In this document: piece by piece, positions 21,916-32,785 of the stretch
Numbering within the stretch: position 1 is the stretch's first letter
Layout: every line of letters begins with the position of its first letter
Source of the DNA: Rhinopomastus cyanomelas
Taxonomy: Eukaryota; Chordata; Aves; Bucerotiformes; Rhinopomastidae
Direction of reading: 5' to 3'
Assembly (NCBI GenBank): GCA_013400115.1
Contig: VXBP01010361.1
Span: 236,326-300,325 of the forward strand
DNA: 64,000 bases
Program-made: the position numbers and the translations under genes
Notes under the pieces: model-generated
What the model was told of the DNA's origin: nothing
Seen by the model: the letters and a program-made list of their open reading frames with translations, nothing else
Databases searched by the model: none

Positions 21916-22510
21916 TGGGGCAGTTCCACACCCTCTTGCTTTCATGGGGGATTCATCATGATGGGGTGCAGCCGGGGAGGTGCAACAGGAAAGCTCTGCT
22001 GCAGGATGGGTTGGAGATGCTCCTTTTTGTGTGGGTCTAGGTATCCACCCTCTAGTAGTAAAGCAGGAGCAGAAGGGCCTGCCGGGTCACGGCTGTATTT
22101 GTGAGAGCTCTGTTCTTGGAAGTGTGGGACTTTGGGAGACTTTTGGTTTGTTTCTGCGCCGCGTGGCTGCCGAGAAAAACTCTTGGAGAGTGAAAAGAGG
22201 AGCTTTTGAAGCGCCTTCACGATGCAGCTGATTCCATGGATGTTTGGGTCCTGACTCACCATTTTGAGCTGGTTTAGACTTGGCAGCGCCGCTAGCAAGG
22301 GCTTTGTGGGATGCGGTCCTTCCAGAGGCTGTCTGGACCGCGCTGGTGTCTCGCTTGGGTTGGTGAGGTCGGTTGGTCGACCTTCTCTCCCCTTTCCGTT
22401 TGAATTTTAGTTTTTTAATTTAAGATAAATGAGTACAGATGGGAGAAGAAAGGATTGGTCCCACCAGTGGCCTCAGTGCAGGGGGAGAATGATGTCCCTA
22501 GCCCTGCTGG
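21916..22510. other. Unique sequence
   Basis: Nothing is recognised. Confidence 0.4.
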
Positions 22511-22790
22511 GGCAAGTCCCTGGGCAGTCCAGTCCAGGCTCTGATCAACCTTTCCATGAGGAAGGGCTTCCTAACATCCAACCTGACCCCCAGCTGACTA
22601 CAACCTCCCTTCAGGGAGCAGGAGTGAGGAGGAAGATCTCCCCTGAGTCTCCTCTTCTCCAGGCTGAACACTCTCAGCTCCCTCAGCCTCTCTCCATCAG
22701 CCTTTCCCTCAAGTTCCTTCCCCAGCCTCGTTGCTCCTCTGGACCCACTCCAGCCCCTCAACCTCTTTGTTGAATTGAGGGGCCCTCCTT
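22511..22790 (-). mobile_element. CR1 type B internal part (antisense)
   Basis: TGGGCAGTCCAGTCCAGGCT to CTGGACCCACTCCAGCCCC; the tail itself is missing on the left. Confidence 0.85.
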
Positions 22791-23195
22791 GCTCTCTGCA
22801 AGAGAACTGTCACCAATAAATCACTCTCCTCTAGTTACTTCATGCCCACAGGTACATGTGTGGGCCCTAGATCTCCCTTGACACCTGCAGACCTGCTGAT
22901 CTGGGTATCTCCTTGTTGGAGGAACCTGCCTATCAAACACAACCAGCACGATGGTCCATAGAGGAATCCTGCTGGCCTGCCTCAGCATCCCCAGTGCCAC
23001 CAGTAGTGTCAGAGGTCAGTGCGGCCGGTACCACCCAATGCACAAAACCTTTGCCAGCCCTGGCTACAAAATCGGTAACTTGGAGCTGAACCGCACGGTC
23101 AGACCTGGGGATTAAGTCAGGTAGAAAACAGCACCATCATTTTCTCCAAGGCCATGGCCCAAAGAGCATCTGTGAGACATCAAGATTTTGTACTA
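22791..23195. other. Unclassified sequence
   Basis: Not CR1. Contains CACCAATAAATCACTCTCC near its left end, which could be part of an old LTR or an unrelated unique segment; I cannot decide. Confidence 0.3.
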
Positions 23196-23830
23196 GGTCA
23201 CAGAATCATAGAATGTTCTAGGCAGGAAGGGACCTCTAGAGTCATCTAGAACCATAAAAAATGTTCTAGGCTGGGAAAAGGTGCCTCTAGAGATCGTCTA
23301 GAACCATAAACAGCTTCTATACTGGAAGGGACCTCTGGAGGTCATCTAGAACCATGAAATGTTGTATGCTGGAAGGGAGCTCTAGAGGTCATCTAGTCTG
23401 ACCTCTCTACACAGGGGCAACTCTACTTAGGGCAGGTTGCTCAGAGCCTCATCAAGCCTGACCTTAAATGACTCCAGGGATGGGACCTCCACCACCCTTC
23501 CATTCCAGCCATCAGCCACCCTGATGTTGAAGAACTTGTTTCTAAGATCCAGCCTCAATCTCTCCTCTCCCAGCCTGAACCCACTGCTCCTTGTCCTGTC
23601 TGTACAAACCCTCTTGAGAAGCCCTTCCCCTGCCTCCCTGTTGGTCCCTCTCAGGTACTGGAAGGGCAAAAGAAGGTCCCCCTGGACAGCCCCAACTCTC
23701 TCAGCCTGTCCTCAGATGAGAGATGCTCCACCATCCCCTGATCACTGTTGTGGCCTCCTCTGGACGCGCTCCAGTCTGTCTGCATCCTCCTTGTGCTGGG
23801 GGCTCCAGAAATCCTACAGCACTGATGTAT
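23196..23830 (-). mobile_element. CR1, further subfamily (antisense) with repeated tail
   Basis: Starts with four tail units (23205-23398). It then reads TGACCTCTCTACACAGGGGC through AACTTGTTTCTAAGATCCAG to CGCTCCAGTCTGTCTGCATC. Confidence 0.85.
23205..23398 (-). repeat. CR1-tail array, about 47-52 bp unit, four copies
   Basis: Units start with GAA(T/C)CAT and end with TCATCTA. They differ by several bases each (AGGCAGG, AGGCTGGG, TACTGG, ATGCTGG), so they are old. Confidence 0.8.
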
Positions 23831-24859
23831 TAGCCCATGCTACTGAAATATTAGCCCAAAGCAGCATAAATCAGAGCTGCTTTGCCAGAGCCCTGCTGAT
23901 TTACCCCATTATTGCCCAGTTTGCTGACCTGCCCCAAGGTTTTAATCAGGTCTGAAGCGACTGAACTCCAGGGCCAATAAATTACCGATAGCGCGGCAAC
24001 GGTTTGCCGGTTGACGAGGTAGAACATCTGAAGTCAAACCATCAAAACACAGCCTCGCCAGTGCTTTGCCCCTTCAGCCTCAGTTCATCAAAGAGCCAGT
24101 AAAAGCCTCTGCGGATCCCTCCTGGCTGCTACTTATTCTCCTCCTAATGAATGTGGCAACGTCCGCGGCAAGTGGAATTTATGGGTGAAGGAATTCCAGT
24201 TGCCATCATTTCATCTCCGCCGTAATAAGGCTGCCCGAGGCTGACGGCCCCGTAAATTACTGCCGGCTCTCAAAAAACCCCCCAAAACCCCGGGAGAAGG
24301 GTCGTCGGATGCCGGCCGCGGGTGCAAACCACCTCGAGACCTCGCGGAGAAGCGGAGAGCAGCTCGTGCTCCTTCTCCTCGAGGCCAGACGGAGGCAAAG
24401 CCCGGGCTTGGCTGAGCGGGCTCTGGTGACCTTCTCCACCCCCCTCCTCGTTTTAAATGAGCGGGTCGGGGCGGGGGAAAGGGCTACGAGAAGCCCAAAC
24501 TAACTTCAGATGGCGACTGTAACCTCCGGGGCTCCGGGAGATTAAAGACCATTAAATCTTGGTTCTGAAATGCCAATAAAGGTGGTCTCTGCCGGCGCCG
24601 CGCTCAACGCTCCGCGGGGTCAGGTGAGCCGGTGGCCACCGCTGCAGGTTCAGCCTTGGCAGCGGAGGGGTTAACAATTAGGCGTTGCTCATAAAGAAGT
24701 GATCACATTAGTCGAGATCTCCCCTGGATGTGTTGAATTAAATACGTTTTAGGGGCGTCTTTCTAAAGAAACCTGCTTGAGCGAACGCTCTGACGATCGA
24801 CGCGTTTCAGTGACGGCGTTCCTGTCCATAGCTTGTTCATAAACAGAGCCCTCTAAATA
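23831..24859. other. Unique sequence, GC-rich core, conserved-element candidate
   Basis: CpG-containing block (24220-24640) flanked by AT-rich motifs (CCAATAAATTACCGATAG; ATTAAAGACCATTAAATC). No coding homology. It is the longest CR1-free unique block left of 49 kb next to the satellite. Confidence 0.4.
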
Positions 24860-26720
24860 CTTGGTTTTATTAAAAATACATTTCTAAGGCGTATATTAAT
24901 CAATATCTGGTTAATAAATAGATTTCAATAAATGCATCTTAAATACATGGCTTTATTACAAATATTTTTGTTTTCAATATATCTTAATCAATATCTGATT
25001 AATAAATAGATTTCAATAAATGCATTTTAAATACATGGCTTAATTAAAAATATATTTATGTTCAACATATTTTGATCAATATCTGGTTAATAAATAGATT
25101 TCAATGAATTCATTTTAAATACATGTTTTTATTAAAAATGTTTTTGTTCTCAATATATTTTAATCAATAACTTGTTAATAACTAGATTTCAATAAATGCA
25201 TTTTAAATACATGTTTTTATTAAAAACATATTTATGTTAGACATATTTTAATCAATATCTGGTTAATAAATAGATTGTAATTAATGCATTTTAAATACAT
25301 TTTTTATTTAAAATATATTTATTTTAAACATTTTTTAATATCTAGTTAATAAATAGATTTTAATAAGTGCCTTTTAAATACATGTTTTTATTTAAAATAT
25401 ATTTATGTTAAATATATTTTAATCAAGATCTTATTAATAAACAGATTTTAATAAATGCATTTTAAATGCATACTTGTATTTAAAGTATATTTATTTAAAA
25501 CATATTTTAATAGCTTATTAATAAATAGATTTTAATAAGTGCATTTTAAATATGTTTTTATTTACAATATATTTATTTAAAACATATTTTAGTCAATATC
25601 TTGATAATAAATAGATTTTAATAAATGCATTTTAAACACATTTTACTAAAATATATTTATTTAAATGTATTTTAATCAATAGCTTGTTAATAAATATAAA
25701 TGTTCTATTTTAACTTAAATATCTTTTAATAAATGTAGATTTTTAAATAGATGAATTTTTTAATACGTGGGTTCCGAATAAACATATTTCAATAAACACA
25801 CTATTAACAGAGATTTCAATAGGTATTTTAAATAAATATATTTTAAATAAATATGGTTTAATCCATTTTCATCAATATATTTTTAATAATGATATGTTAA
25901 TATCTATTTTTAAAGAAATAATTTTTACTATATAGATTTGGAATAAGCATATTTTAATAAACATACTTTTAATAAATAGATTTTAATGCATTTCTTTTCA
26001 TATGTGTTTTTAAATCAATATATTTAAAATATATCTTGCTAAATCCATATTTAATAAGTATATTTAATAAAATGATGTTAATAACCATATGTTTCATATT
26101 TACACTTAGTAACACCTATTTTAAAATAAATATTGATGCATTTATTAATGTCATATATACATCAAAATTTATTTTAGAAATACATATTAATGTATTTATT
26201 GATGTAATAAATACATTGATAAATGTATATTTAAATTTAATGTATTTATTGATGTAATTAGTACATTGATAAATGTATATTTAAAATTAATATATTTATT
26301 GATGTAAAAAATACATTAATAGATGTATTTTCAATGGACACATTTTAATACATAATTTTTGAATAACTGCACTTTACTAAACATATCTTAAGTAAATGAC
26401 TTTTGAATAAATATAATTCAATCTGTATTTTAGGTAAATACATTTGAAATAAATATATTGTACTGAATACATTCTCATCCATATATTTTAGTGAGTTCTT
26501 TTTCATAAGTATATTTTGAACAATAAATTTTAATAGATTTTAAAGAAGTATATTTTAAATGCGTGTGTTTTAATACCTAGATTTTAATAAATGCATTTTT
26601 AAACCAATATTTTTTTTAATTGTATTTTTAATAGAATTATTTTTATTTTAGTTTTACTAAACATAGTTTAATAAATGTATTTTGAATCAATACATTTTTA
26701 AATAAATAGTTTTTTTAAAA
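24860..26720. repeat. AT-rich satellite, 83-88 bp period
   Basis: The phrase TTAATAAATAGATTT recurs at 24911, 24999, 25087, 25175, 25263, 25346, 25434, 25518, about 25604 and 25687 (spacings 88, 88, 88, 88, 83, 88, 84, 86, 83). The unit itself looks like three related parts of about 29 bp. Right of 25.7 kb the pattern decays to short AT motifs, with a 50-bp sub-array at 26137-26340. No coding function. Confidence 0.9.
26137..26340. repeat. 50-bp AT-rich sub-array
   Basis: TGTATTTATTGATGTAA recurs at 26191, 26241 and 26291, with a diverged copy at 26137. Units contain self-complementary ATACATT and AATGTAT stretches. Confidence 0.85.
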
Positions 26721-26967
26721 TAATTTCTCTTTTTAAAGATCGGTGTTGGGATTGAAGCTTTGGTCTTTGCGTGAGGAGCCGTTGGAGACCTTCCCAGTCC
26801 CACCCAGGTAAGGCTCCGGGTCTCTCTCAGGTGGCACCAGCCTTCAGCTGATAAAACGGGGGTTTCCGTGGCCAAACGTGTCCATTGGGGACTTCCTGGT
26901 GGGTTTTCACAGCACTTCCAGCTGGCTGCGTGTGATGTCTGAGCTTGTTTTTACTTAACTCTTCCAA

Positions 26968-27350
26968 AATCATCTTCTCTGAGGAGAAGCTGAGGGAGCT
27001 GGGGGTGTTGAGCTTGAAGGAGACTCAGGGGAGATCTTCTCCCTCTCTCCAACTACCTGAAGGGAGGTTGTAGTCAAGTTGCGGCCAGGCTCTTCTCCCA
27101 GGCAACCAGCACCAGATCTGAAGCTGCACCAGGGAAGGGTTAGGCTGGATGTCAGGAAGCCCTTCCTCATGGAAATGGTGATCAGAGGCTGGACTGGGCT
27201 GCCCAGAGCAGTGGGGGAGTCCCCATCCCTGGAGGTGTTGAAGGACATCCTGGATGTGGTTCTTAGTGTCGTGTTCTGACCGCCGTGGTGACGTTAGGTG
27301 CTGGTTTGGTCTCAGAGGGCTCTTCCAGCCTCCATCATTCAGTGAGATGA
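26968..27350 (+). mobile_element. CR1 type B (sense)
   Basis: CTTCTCTGAGGAGAAGCTGA to CTTCCAGCCTCCATCATTC. Confidence 0.9.
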
Positions 27351-27596
27351 TGCCTCATGATGGAGGCATCTCTGTGTCCTATAGCTTGAGTCTCAGTTAC
27401 AGTCTACTTGATGGGGGCAACCCTTGGGCTAATTTCACGGTGTTTTTCCATCCACAACGACTGCACACGCCTGCTCGTTCTGTGAAGCAGTGTGGTAACA
27501 CCACCAGCAGATGTCTGGACTCCTCCTCCTGACCAGTTCAGAACTGGTGTTTTGCTCCTTTAATGCAGCTATTCCAACAACTAAACAGGTTGGGTT
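27351..27596. other. Unique sequence
   Basis: Nothing is recognised. Confidence 0.4.
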
Positions 27597-28027
27597 AGTG
27601 GTTGAACAGAGCCACAGGGATGGGGAAGGGAGGGGAGCATGAACCTGCTGAGGGAGCTGGGGCTCTTGAGCTGGGGCAAAAGGAGACTGAGGGGTGACTT
27701 CATGAATGTTGATCAATATGTGAAGGGTGGGTGTCAGGAGGATGGAGCCAGGCTCTGCTCAGGGGCACCCAGTGACAGGACAAGGGGCAGTGGGTGTGAG
27801 CTGGAGCAGAGGAGGTTCCACATCAGTGTGAGAAGGACCTTCTTCATGGTGAGGGTGCCAGAGCCCTGGCAGGGGCTGCCCAGGGGGGCTGTGGAGTCTC
27901 CTTCTCTGGAGATGTTTCAAACCCATGTGGACATGATCCTGTGCAACTGGAACTAGGGGATCCTGCTGTGGCAGGGGGATTGGACTGGATGATCTTTGGA
28001 GGTCCCTTCCAATCCCTGATGAGTCTA
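27597..28027 (+). mobile_element. CR1 type A (sense), source end for the tail array
   Basis: GTGGTTGAACAGAGCCACAG through GTGAAGGGTGGGTGTCAGGA to the first tail at 27975-28030. The 105-codon frame is the ORF2 C-terminus (QEDGARLCSGAPSDRTRGSG). Confidence 0.95.
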
Positions 28028-28240
28028 TGATAGGACTAGATGGTCTTTCAAGGTCCCTTCCAATCCCCAATGATTCTATGATTGGACTAGATGATCTTTG
28101 GAGGTCCCTTCCAATCCCTAATGATTCTATGATAGGACTAGATGATCTTTGGAGGTCCCTTCCAATCTCTGATGGTTCTATGGTTCTGTGATTGGACTGG
28201 ATGATCTTCCAATCCCTAATGTTCTGCGATTCTGTGATCG
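27978..28240 (+). repeat. CR1-tail array, 51-bp unit, about five copies
   Basis: Units begin GAT(T/A)GGACT(G/A)GATG and end in AATGATTCTAT. The fourth has an 8-bp extra GGTTCTGT-type end and the fifth lacks the GAGGTCCC part. Confidence 0.9.
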
Positions 28241-29140
28241 GAAGGGTCTTCTCTAACCCAAATGATTCCATGAGCCCTGCACTCAACGGAGCTGTTCTGC
28301 AGCCAGAAGCACTGAGAGGGAGCGATGCTGACCTTCCCTTCGCGGGAGCACTCGAGCGACACTTCACATCAAAGCCCTTTCATTCCCCGGCTGCCGGAGT
28401 TATAAATGGGACTGGGTGCCCTCGGCGCGGCTCCAGCTCCAGGACGCGGGCCCTTCACATGCCTCCTGCTTTCAAGCACCACAACATCAATATTCACCGT
28501 CCTGGAAGTTAAAGAGAATACTTACCCACGCACACATCACATTAATATTGCACTGATTGACTGCTCTTATATTTAGAAACTAATATATTAAAACAAATTA
28601 CCAAGTGACTAAACTTCTCCCGACAGGGGATGAAATACAGCGGGCTGCTTTGCTGTGAGCTCTGAAGGTTCTTAGATATCAAGGAAATTCCTGCTGCGCT
28701 GGGACTTTCTCCAATGGAGCCTTTGTGCCCAGCTCTCGTTCCTTCTCTGAGCTCTGCGCCCGCACCCCTGGCTCGGGTCTTGATGGGGCAGATGAGAACC
28801 GAGTCGTTCGCTGCTGAGGACGTGGCATCTCCTTGGTCGGGATATGCTGGGTGGGATGGAACCACCTTCTGCCTCGCCTGCAGCTGCGGTGAGGGGCAGA
28901 CATTGAACGTCGGGATTCCAGGACCCCCAATGCGAAGTGTTTTGAAAGGTCTTTGGTGCAATCCCTTAATCTGTTTACTGTCAGATGCGAGAGAAAATGC
29001 CCCTCTACGAGGGTAAACACCTTCTTCCAGCTTCAAGCAGGAGCTTAATCTGTTTAGAGAAAGGCTCCGGAGGAAGGAATTCAAACTACTTTGAAGATGA
29101 AGGCCATCATCGCTTCTCTTTTTTTGCCTTCAAAGGAGAT
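28241..29140. other. Unique sequence, conserved-element candidate
   Basis: GC-rich (28380-28450) then AT-rich (28480-28605, with ATTAATATTGCACTGATTGA). A 180-codon minus frame (28542-29084) has no recognised domain. Confidence 0.4.
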
Positions 29141-29345
29141 CGTAGGCAACCTTCAGGGGAGCTGCAGGCAACCTTCAGGGGAGCTGCAGGCAACCTTCAG
29201 GGGAGCTGCAGGCAACCTGCAGAGGAAGCCGTAGGCAACCTGGAGAGGAAACTGTAGGCAACCTGCAGGCAACCTGGAGAGGAAGCAGTAGGCAACCTGG
29301 AAAGGAAACTGTAGGCAACCTGCAGAGGAAGGTGTAGGCAACCTC
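29141..29345 (+). repeat. 22-23 bp minisatellite beside CR1
   Basis: The unit GTAGGCAACCTNNAGNGGANNNT (22-23 bp) is repeated about nine times with two variant classes (TTCAGGGGAGCTGC and GGAGAGGAAACT). It ends where CR1 type B sequence (CTCTCTCTCCAACACCTGAA) begins. Confidence 0.9.
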
Positions 29346-29745
29346 TCTCTCCAACACCTGAAGGGCTGTAGGCAATCTGTTCATCCTGGAGAAACGGAGA
29401 CTCAAGGGGGACCTTCTCCCTCTCTCCAACACCTGAAGGGAGGTTGCAGTCAGGTTGGGGTCAGGCTCTTCTCCCAGGCAACCAGCACCAGGACGAGAGG
29501 GCAGAGCCTGAAGCTGCCAGGGGAGGGTTAGGTTGGATGTCAGGAAGCCCTTCCTCAGGGAAAGGGTGATCAGAGGCTGGACTGGGCTGCCCAGGGCAGT
29601 GGGGGAGTCCCCATCCCTGGAGGTGTTGAAGGGCAGCCTGGCTGTGGCCCTGAGTGCCCTGGTCTGGCCACTGGGGTGCTGCTAGGTGCTGGTCTGTGCT
29701 GGCTGAGCTCAGAGGCCCCTGCCACCTCAATCATTTGGTGATTGT
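29346..29745 (+). mobile_element. CR1 type B (sense)
   Basis: CTCTCTCCAACACCTGAAGG, then TCAAGGGGGACCTTCTCCC, to CACCTCAATCATTTGGTG. Confidence 0.9.
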
Positions 29746-30270
29746 GTCATTCTCTGCAACCCTTAGATCTCTGCTTCTGCTCAGGCTCACCACCTGCTTA
29801 CCAAGGACTAACTGAGAACATCAGACCCTGCTGTCTCCAAAGTGTTTCCCCAGTAGTGGCTGGAGCACAGGAAGCCCTCTGCTTGGTCCACCAGGGCTGT
29901 TCCCCAGCATCTGACAAAGTACACTTGTGGCCACGTGTAGTCACAGGATTAATCACCCCTGACAGCCAAGCACAACCCTGTGTGACGGGGCAGAGCTCGG
30001 GGCTCCTGCCCACCTCCAGAAGCCTTTCTCTGCAAACATTCATCTTCTAGGCAGAGGCAGGAGAAGTCGTTTTGGGTTGGTCCCATGGGCTGGGCTTCAT
30101 TTTTTAATGTGACTGGCAGGGTCAAGCAGCAGAATTGCTTTTCTTGGGTGATGGACAGCAGAGAAAGGCAGCCTTTGTCAGCATGGAGCTGCCACTCTTG
30201 TTTTGGTGACACCTTTCTTCCAGACCTGCCCGGGCAGGCGATACAGGCAGCCATGTGTTCAGCAGCTCCT
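29746..30270. other. Unique sequence
   Basis: Nothing is recognised. Confidence 0.4.
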
Positions 30271-31100
30271 TATAGGGTCATAGTATGGCCAGGGTTGGAA
30301 GGGGACCTCGAAAGATCATCCAGTCCAATCCCCTGCCACAGCAGGATCCCCTAGATCCAGTCACACAGGGACATGTCCAGGTGGGTTTGAAACGTCTCCA
30401 GAGAAGGAGACTCCACAACCCCCCTGGGCAGCCCCTGCCAGGGCTCTGTCACCCTCACTGGGAAGAAGGTCCTTCTCATATTAATGTGGAACCTCCTCTG
30501 CTCCACCTCACACCGGTTGCCCCTTGTCCTATCACTAGATGACACTGAGCAGAGCCTGGCTCCATCCTCCTGACACCCACCCTTCACATAGGCATTAATG
30601 GGGTCACCCCTCTGTCTTCTGTTCTCCCAGCTCAAGAGACCCAGCTCCCTCAGCCTCTCCTCATCAGGGAGCTGCTCCACCTCCATCATCCTCGTTGCCC
30701 TACGCTGGACCCTCTCCAGCAGCTCCACATCCCTCTTGAACTGAGGAGCCCACAACTGGACACGACACTACAGATGTTGTCTCACCAGGGCAGAGTAGAG
30801 GGGGAGAAGAACCTCTCTTGATCTGCTAACCACCCCCCTTCTGATCCACCCCAGGATGCTGTTGGCCCTCTTGGCCACAAGAGCAGACTGCTGGCTCATG
30901 GTCATCCTGCTGTCCACCAGGACCCCCAGGTCCCTTTCTCCTCCACTGCTCTCCATCAGGTCAGTCCCCAGCCTGTTTTGGTCCCTGGGGTTGTTCTTGC
31001 CCAGATGCCAGGCTCTGCACTGGCCTTGGGCTAGTTCATTCAGTTTCTCTCTGCCCAGCCCTCCAGCCTGCTCTACACCTACAGGCGTGGTCTTGGATCA
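30271..31100 (-). mobile_element. CR1 type A, longest antisense copy
   Basis: Starts at the tail (GGGTCATAGTATGGCCAGGG) and runs through ORF2. Minus frames 30768-30956 and 30351-30755 read LGVLVDSRMTMSQQSALVA and GGCQEDGARLCSVSSSDRTR. CR1 wording continues to CTCTCTGCCCAGCCCTCCAG near 31070. It is 5'-truncated with no RT core. Confidence 0.9.
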
Positions 31101-32550
31101 AAGCTGGGGTGGTGACTCTGGTGGGCTGAGTGAGCTGAGCAGATCCAGAGGACTACTGCAGGAGTTGGCTATGGTGCTGTCTACCAAGCTGGCAGACTGC
31201 TGGTCCCCAGGAGTGGCCAGAGGTTGTCCTGGTCAAGCGTAACAGCTCAGTGCCTGGTTGTGGAAGTGTTCTACGCAGCACTCAGAGGGACTGAAGCGCG
31301 TGCCCCCAGCACCGCGTGTGTCCAGGCTGAGAGAGGACCATGACAGAAGTGATGCCTCGAGTGCATCACCCCTTTGTTCAGCTGAGTTCTCCCTGAAGCA
31401 AAACCTTCTTCAGGCAGAAGCAGAACCTCTCCCACCTTCTGTGCAGCAGGGAGCGTCATCTTCTTGTGCGTCAGACATCAACGACGCCGAGAAGTCCTAG
31501 GGAAGACCTCCTCCAAGTTCTGTCTCTGTGCATGTCCTCCCTTCAAGCTCGCCTTCCTCTTTCAAAATGCCTGCTAAACCCACCTCCCTGCTTTCCCTCA
31601 TCACACCCCCAGTCCTCTTCCTTCTCCAGAAACAAACCCGAGCGCCTCTTGAACTCATTTGCGCCGCCGGGTTGCCTTCCCCAGCCTAACGCGTTCCATA
31701 TGGCCTTTGCTCTTTGCGCCGAGCAGTTCTGCCCGGGTTCCCTCGTTCGCTTCCAAGGTCCTTAATTTTATGAACAATTTCCTAACAATCAGATCAATTA
31801 GGATGTGGAAAAGTCCTCCAAGGGAAGCGGTGGGATCCCTGTCACTGGGAGAATGCAAATGTGGGCCAGACAAAGCAGTTCCTCCGCGGAACAGTCCCTT
31901 GGATGATCCAATAAGGCAGATATTTCCATCTTTGCATTCCTGGGGCTGGATCCTCCTCCCAGTGACACCAGTGGCTTTCTGGGGTGGGGTGGCGGGGGGA
32001 GAGGTTGGGTTCCCCCAAGCCATCGCGCCAAGCCTTGCCCCACGTGACACGCGATCGCTTTGGGTTACCCAGGCTTTCGCCTGGCTCTTCCCTTCTCCTT
32101 CGTGCTCTGGCCTCTGCTTGTCCTGAGGGATGCCTGACGCGTGAAGGATGAGACCAGGGCCGTGTCACTGGATCAGATACCCTCCACAACTCAAAAAACA
32201 AGGCACGGTCTTGGGATCGAGGTCTTTATTGAAACAGGCTCTCGTGCAGGGCAAAGCATCCCCCCGAAACCCCAAGGCTGCTTTTGCTCGTAGCTCTGGT
32301 CCAACAGGCTCTTCTCTCTTCCCACCCCAAACAGGTCCTTCTCCAACCAGCCCCGTTCTGCCAAGTCAATACACGTTTAGCAAAAAGCCACTCGTGCAGG
32401 AGGTCGCCCAAAGCTGCTTATTTCTTACTTGATCCTGACACCAGCTGCCGTCCGGTGGGACCTGGACAGGCTGGAGAGCTGGGCGGGGAGATCCGATAAA
32501 CTAGAACCAGGGCAGTGCGGAGTCTGGTGTCTGGGCAAGAACAGCCCCAG
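31101..32550. other. Unique sequence
   Basis: About 1.45 kb with no tail or gene signature. The left 150 bp may still be degenerate CR1. Confidence 0.4.
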
Positions 32551-32625
32551 GGACCAGGATAGGATGGGGACTGACCTGTTGGAGAGCAGCGGAGGAGAAA
32601 GGGACTTGGGGGTCCTGGGATGGCC
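32551..32625 (+). mobile_element. CR1 type A ORF2 fragment
   Basis: CCAGGATAGGATGGGGACTG to CTTGGGGGTCCTGGGATGG. It is separated from the next piece by the ATCATG repeat. Confidence 0.85.
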
Positions 32626-32635
32626 AGGAGCCAAG

Positions 32636-32785
32636 GCCAAGAATCATGAAATCATGGAATCATAGGATCATGGAATTATGGAACCACAGAATCATGTAAG
32701 CTTGGAATCATAGAATCACAGAATCATGGGACCATAGAATCACAAAATCATAGACTCATGGAATCATGAAATCATAGAATGGCAT
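32636..32785. repeat. GAATCATGG-type microsatellite
   Basis: About 150 bp of 7-9 bp units (GAATCATGG, AATCATAGA, AATCACAGA). It matches the antisense of the CR1 ATTCTRTG end but interrupts sense CR1 ORF2. Confidence 0.9.

Noticed and set aside
22791..23195. Possible endogenous retrovirus LTR
   Set aside because: Only an AATAAA-like motif is present. I find no paired LTR, TG/CA ends, primer-binding site or gag/pol sequence.
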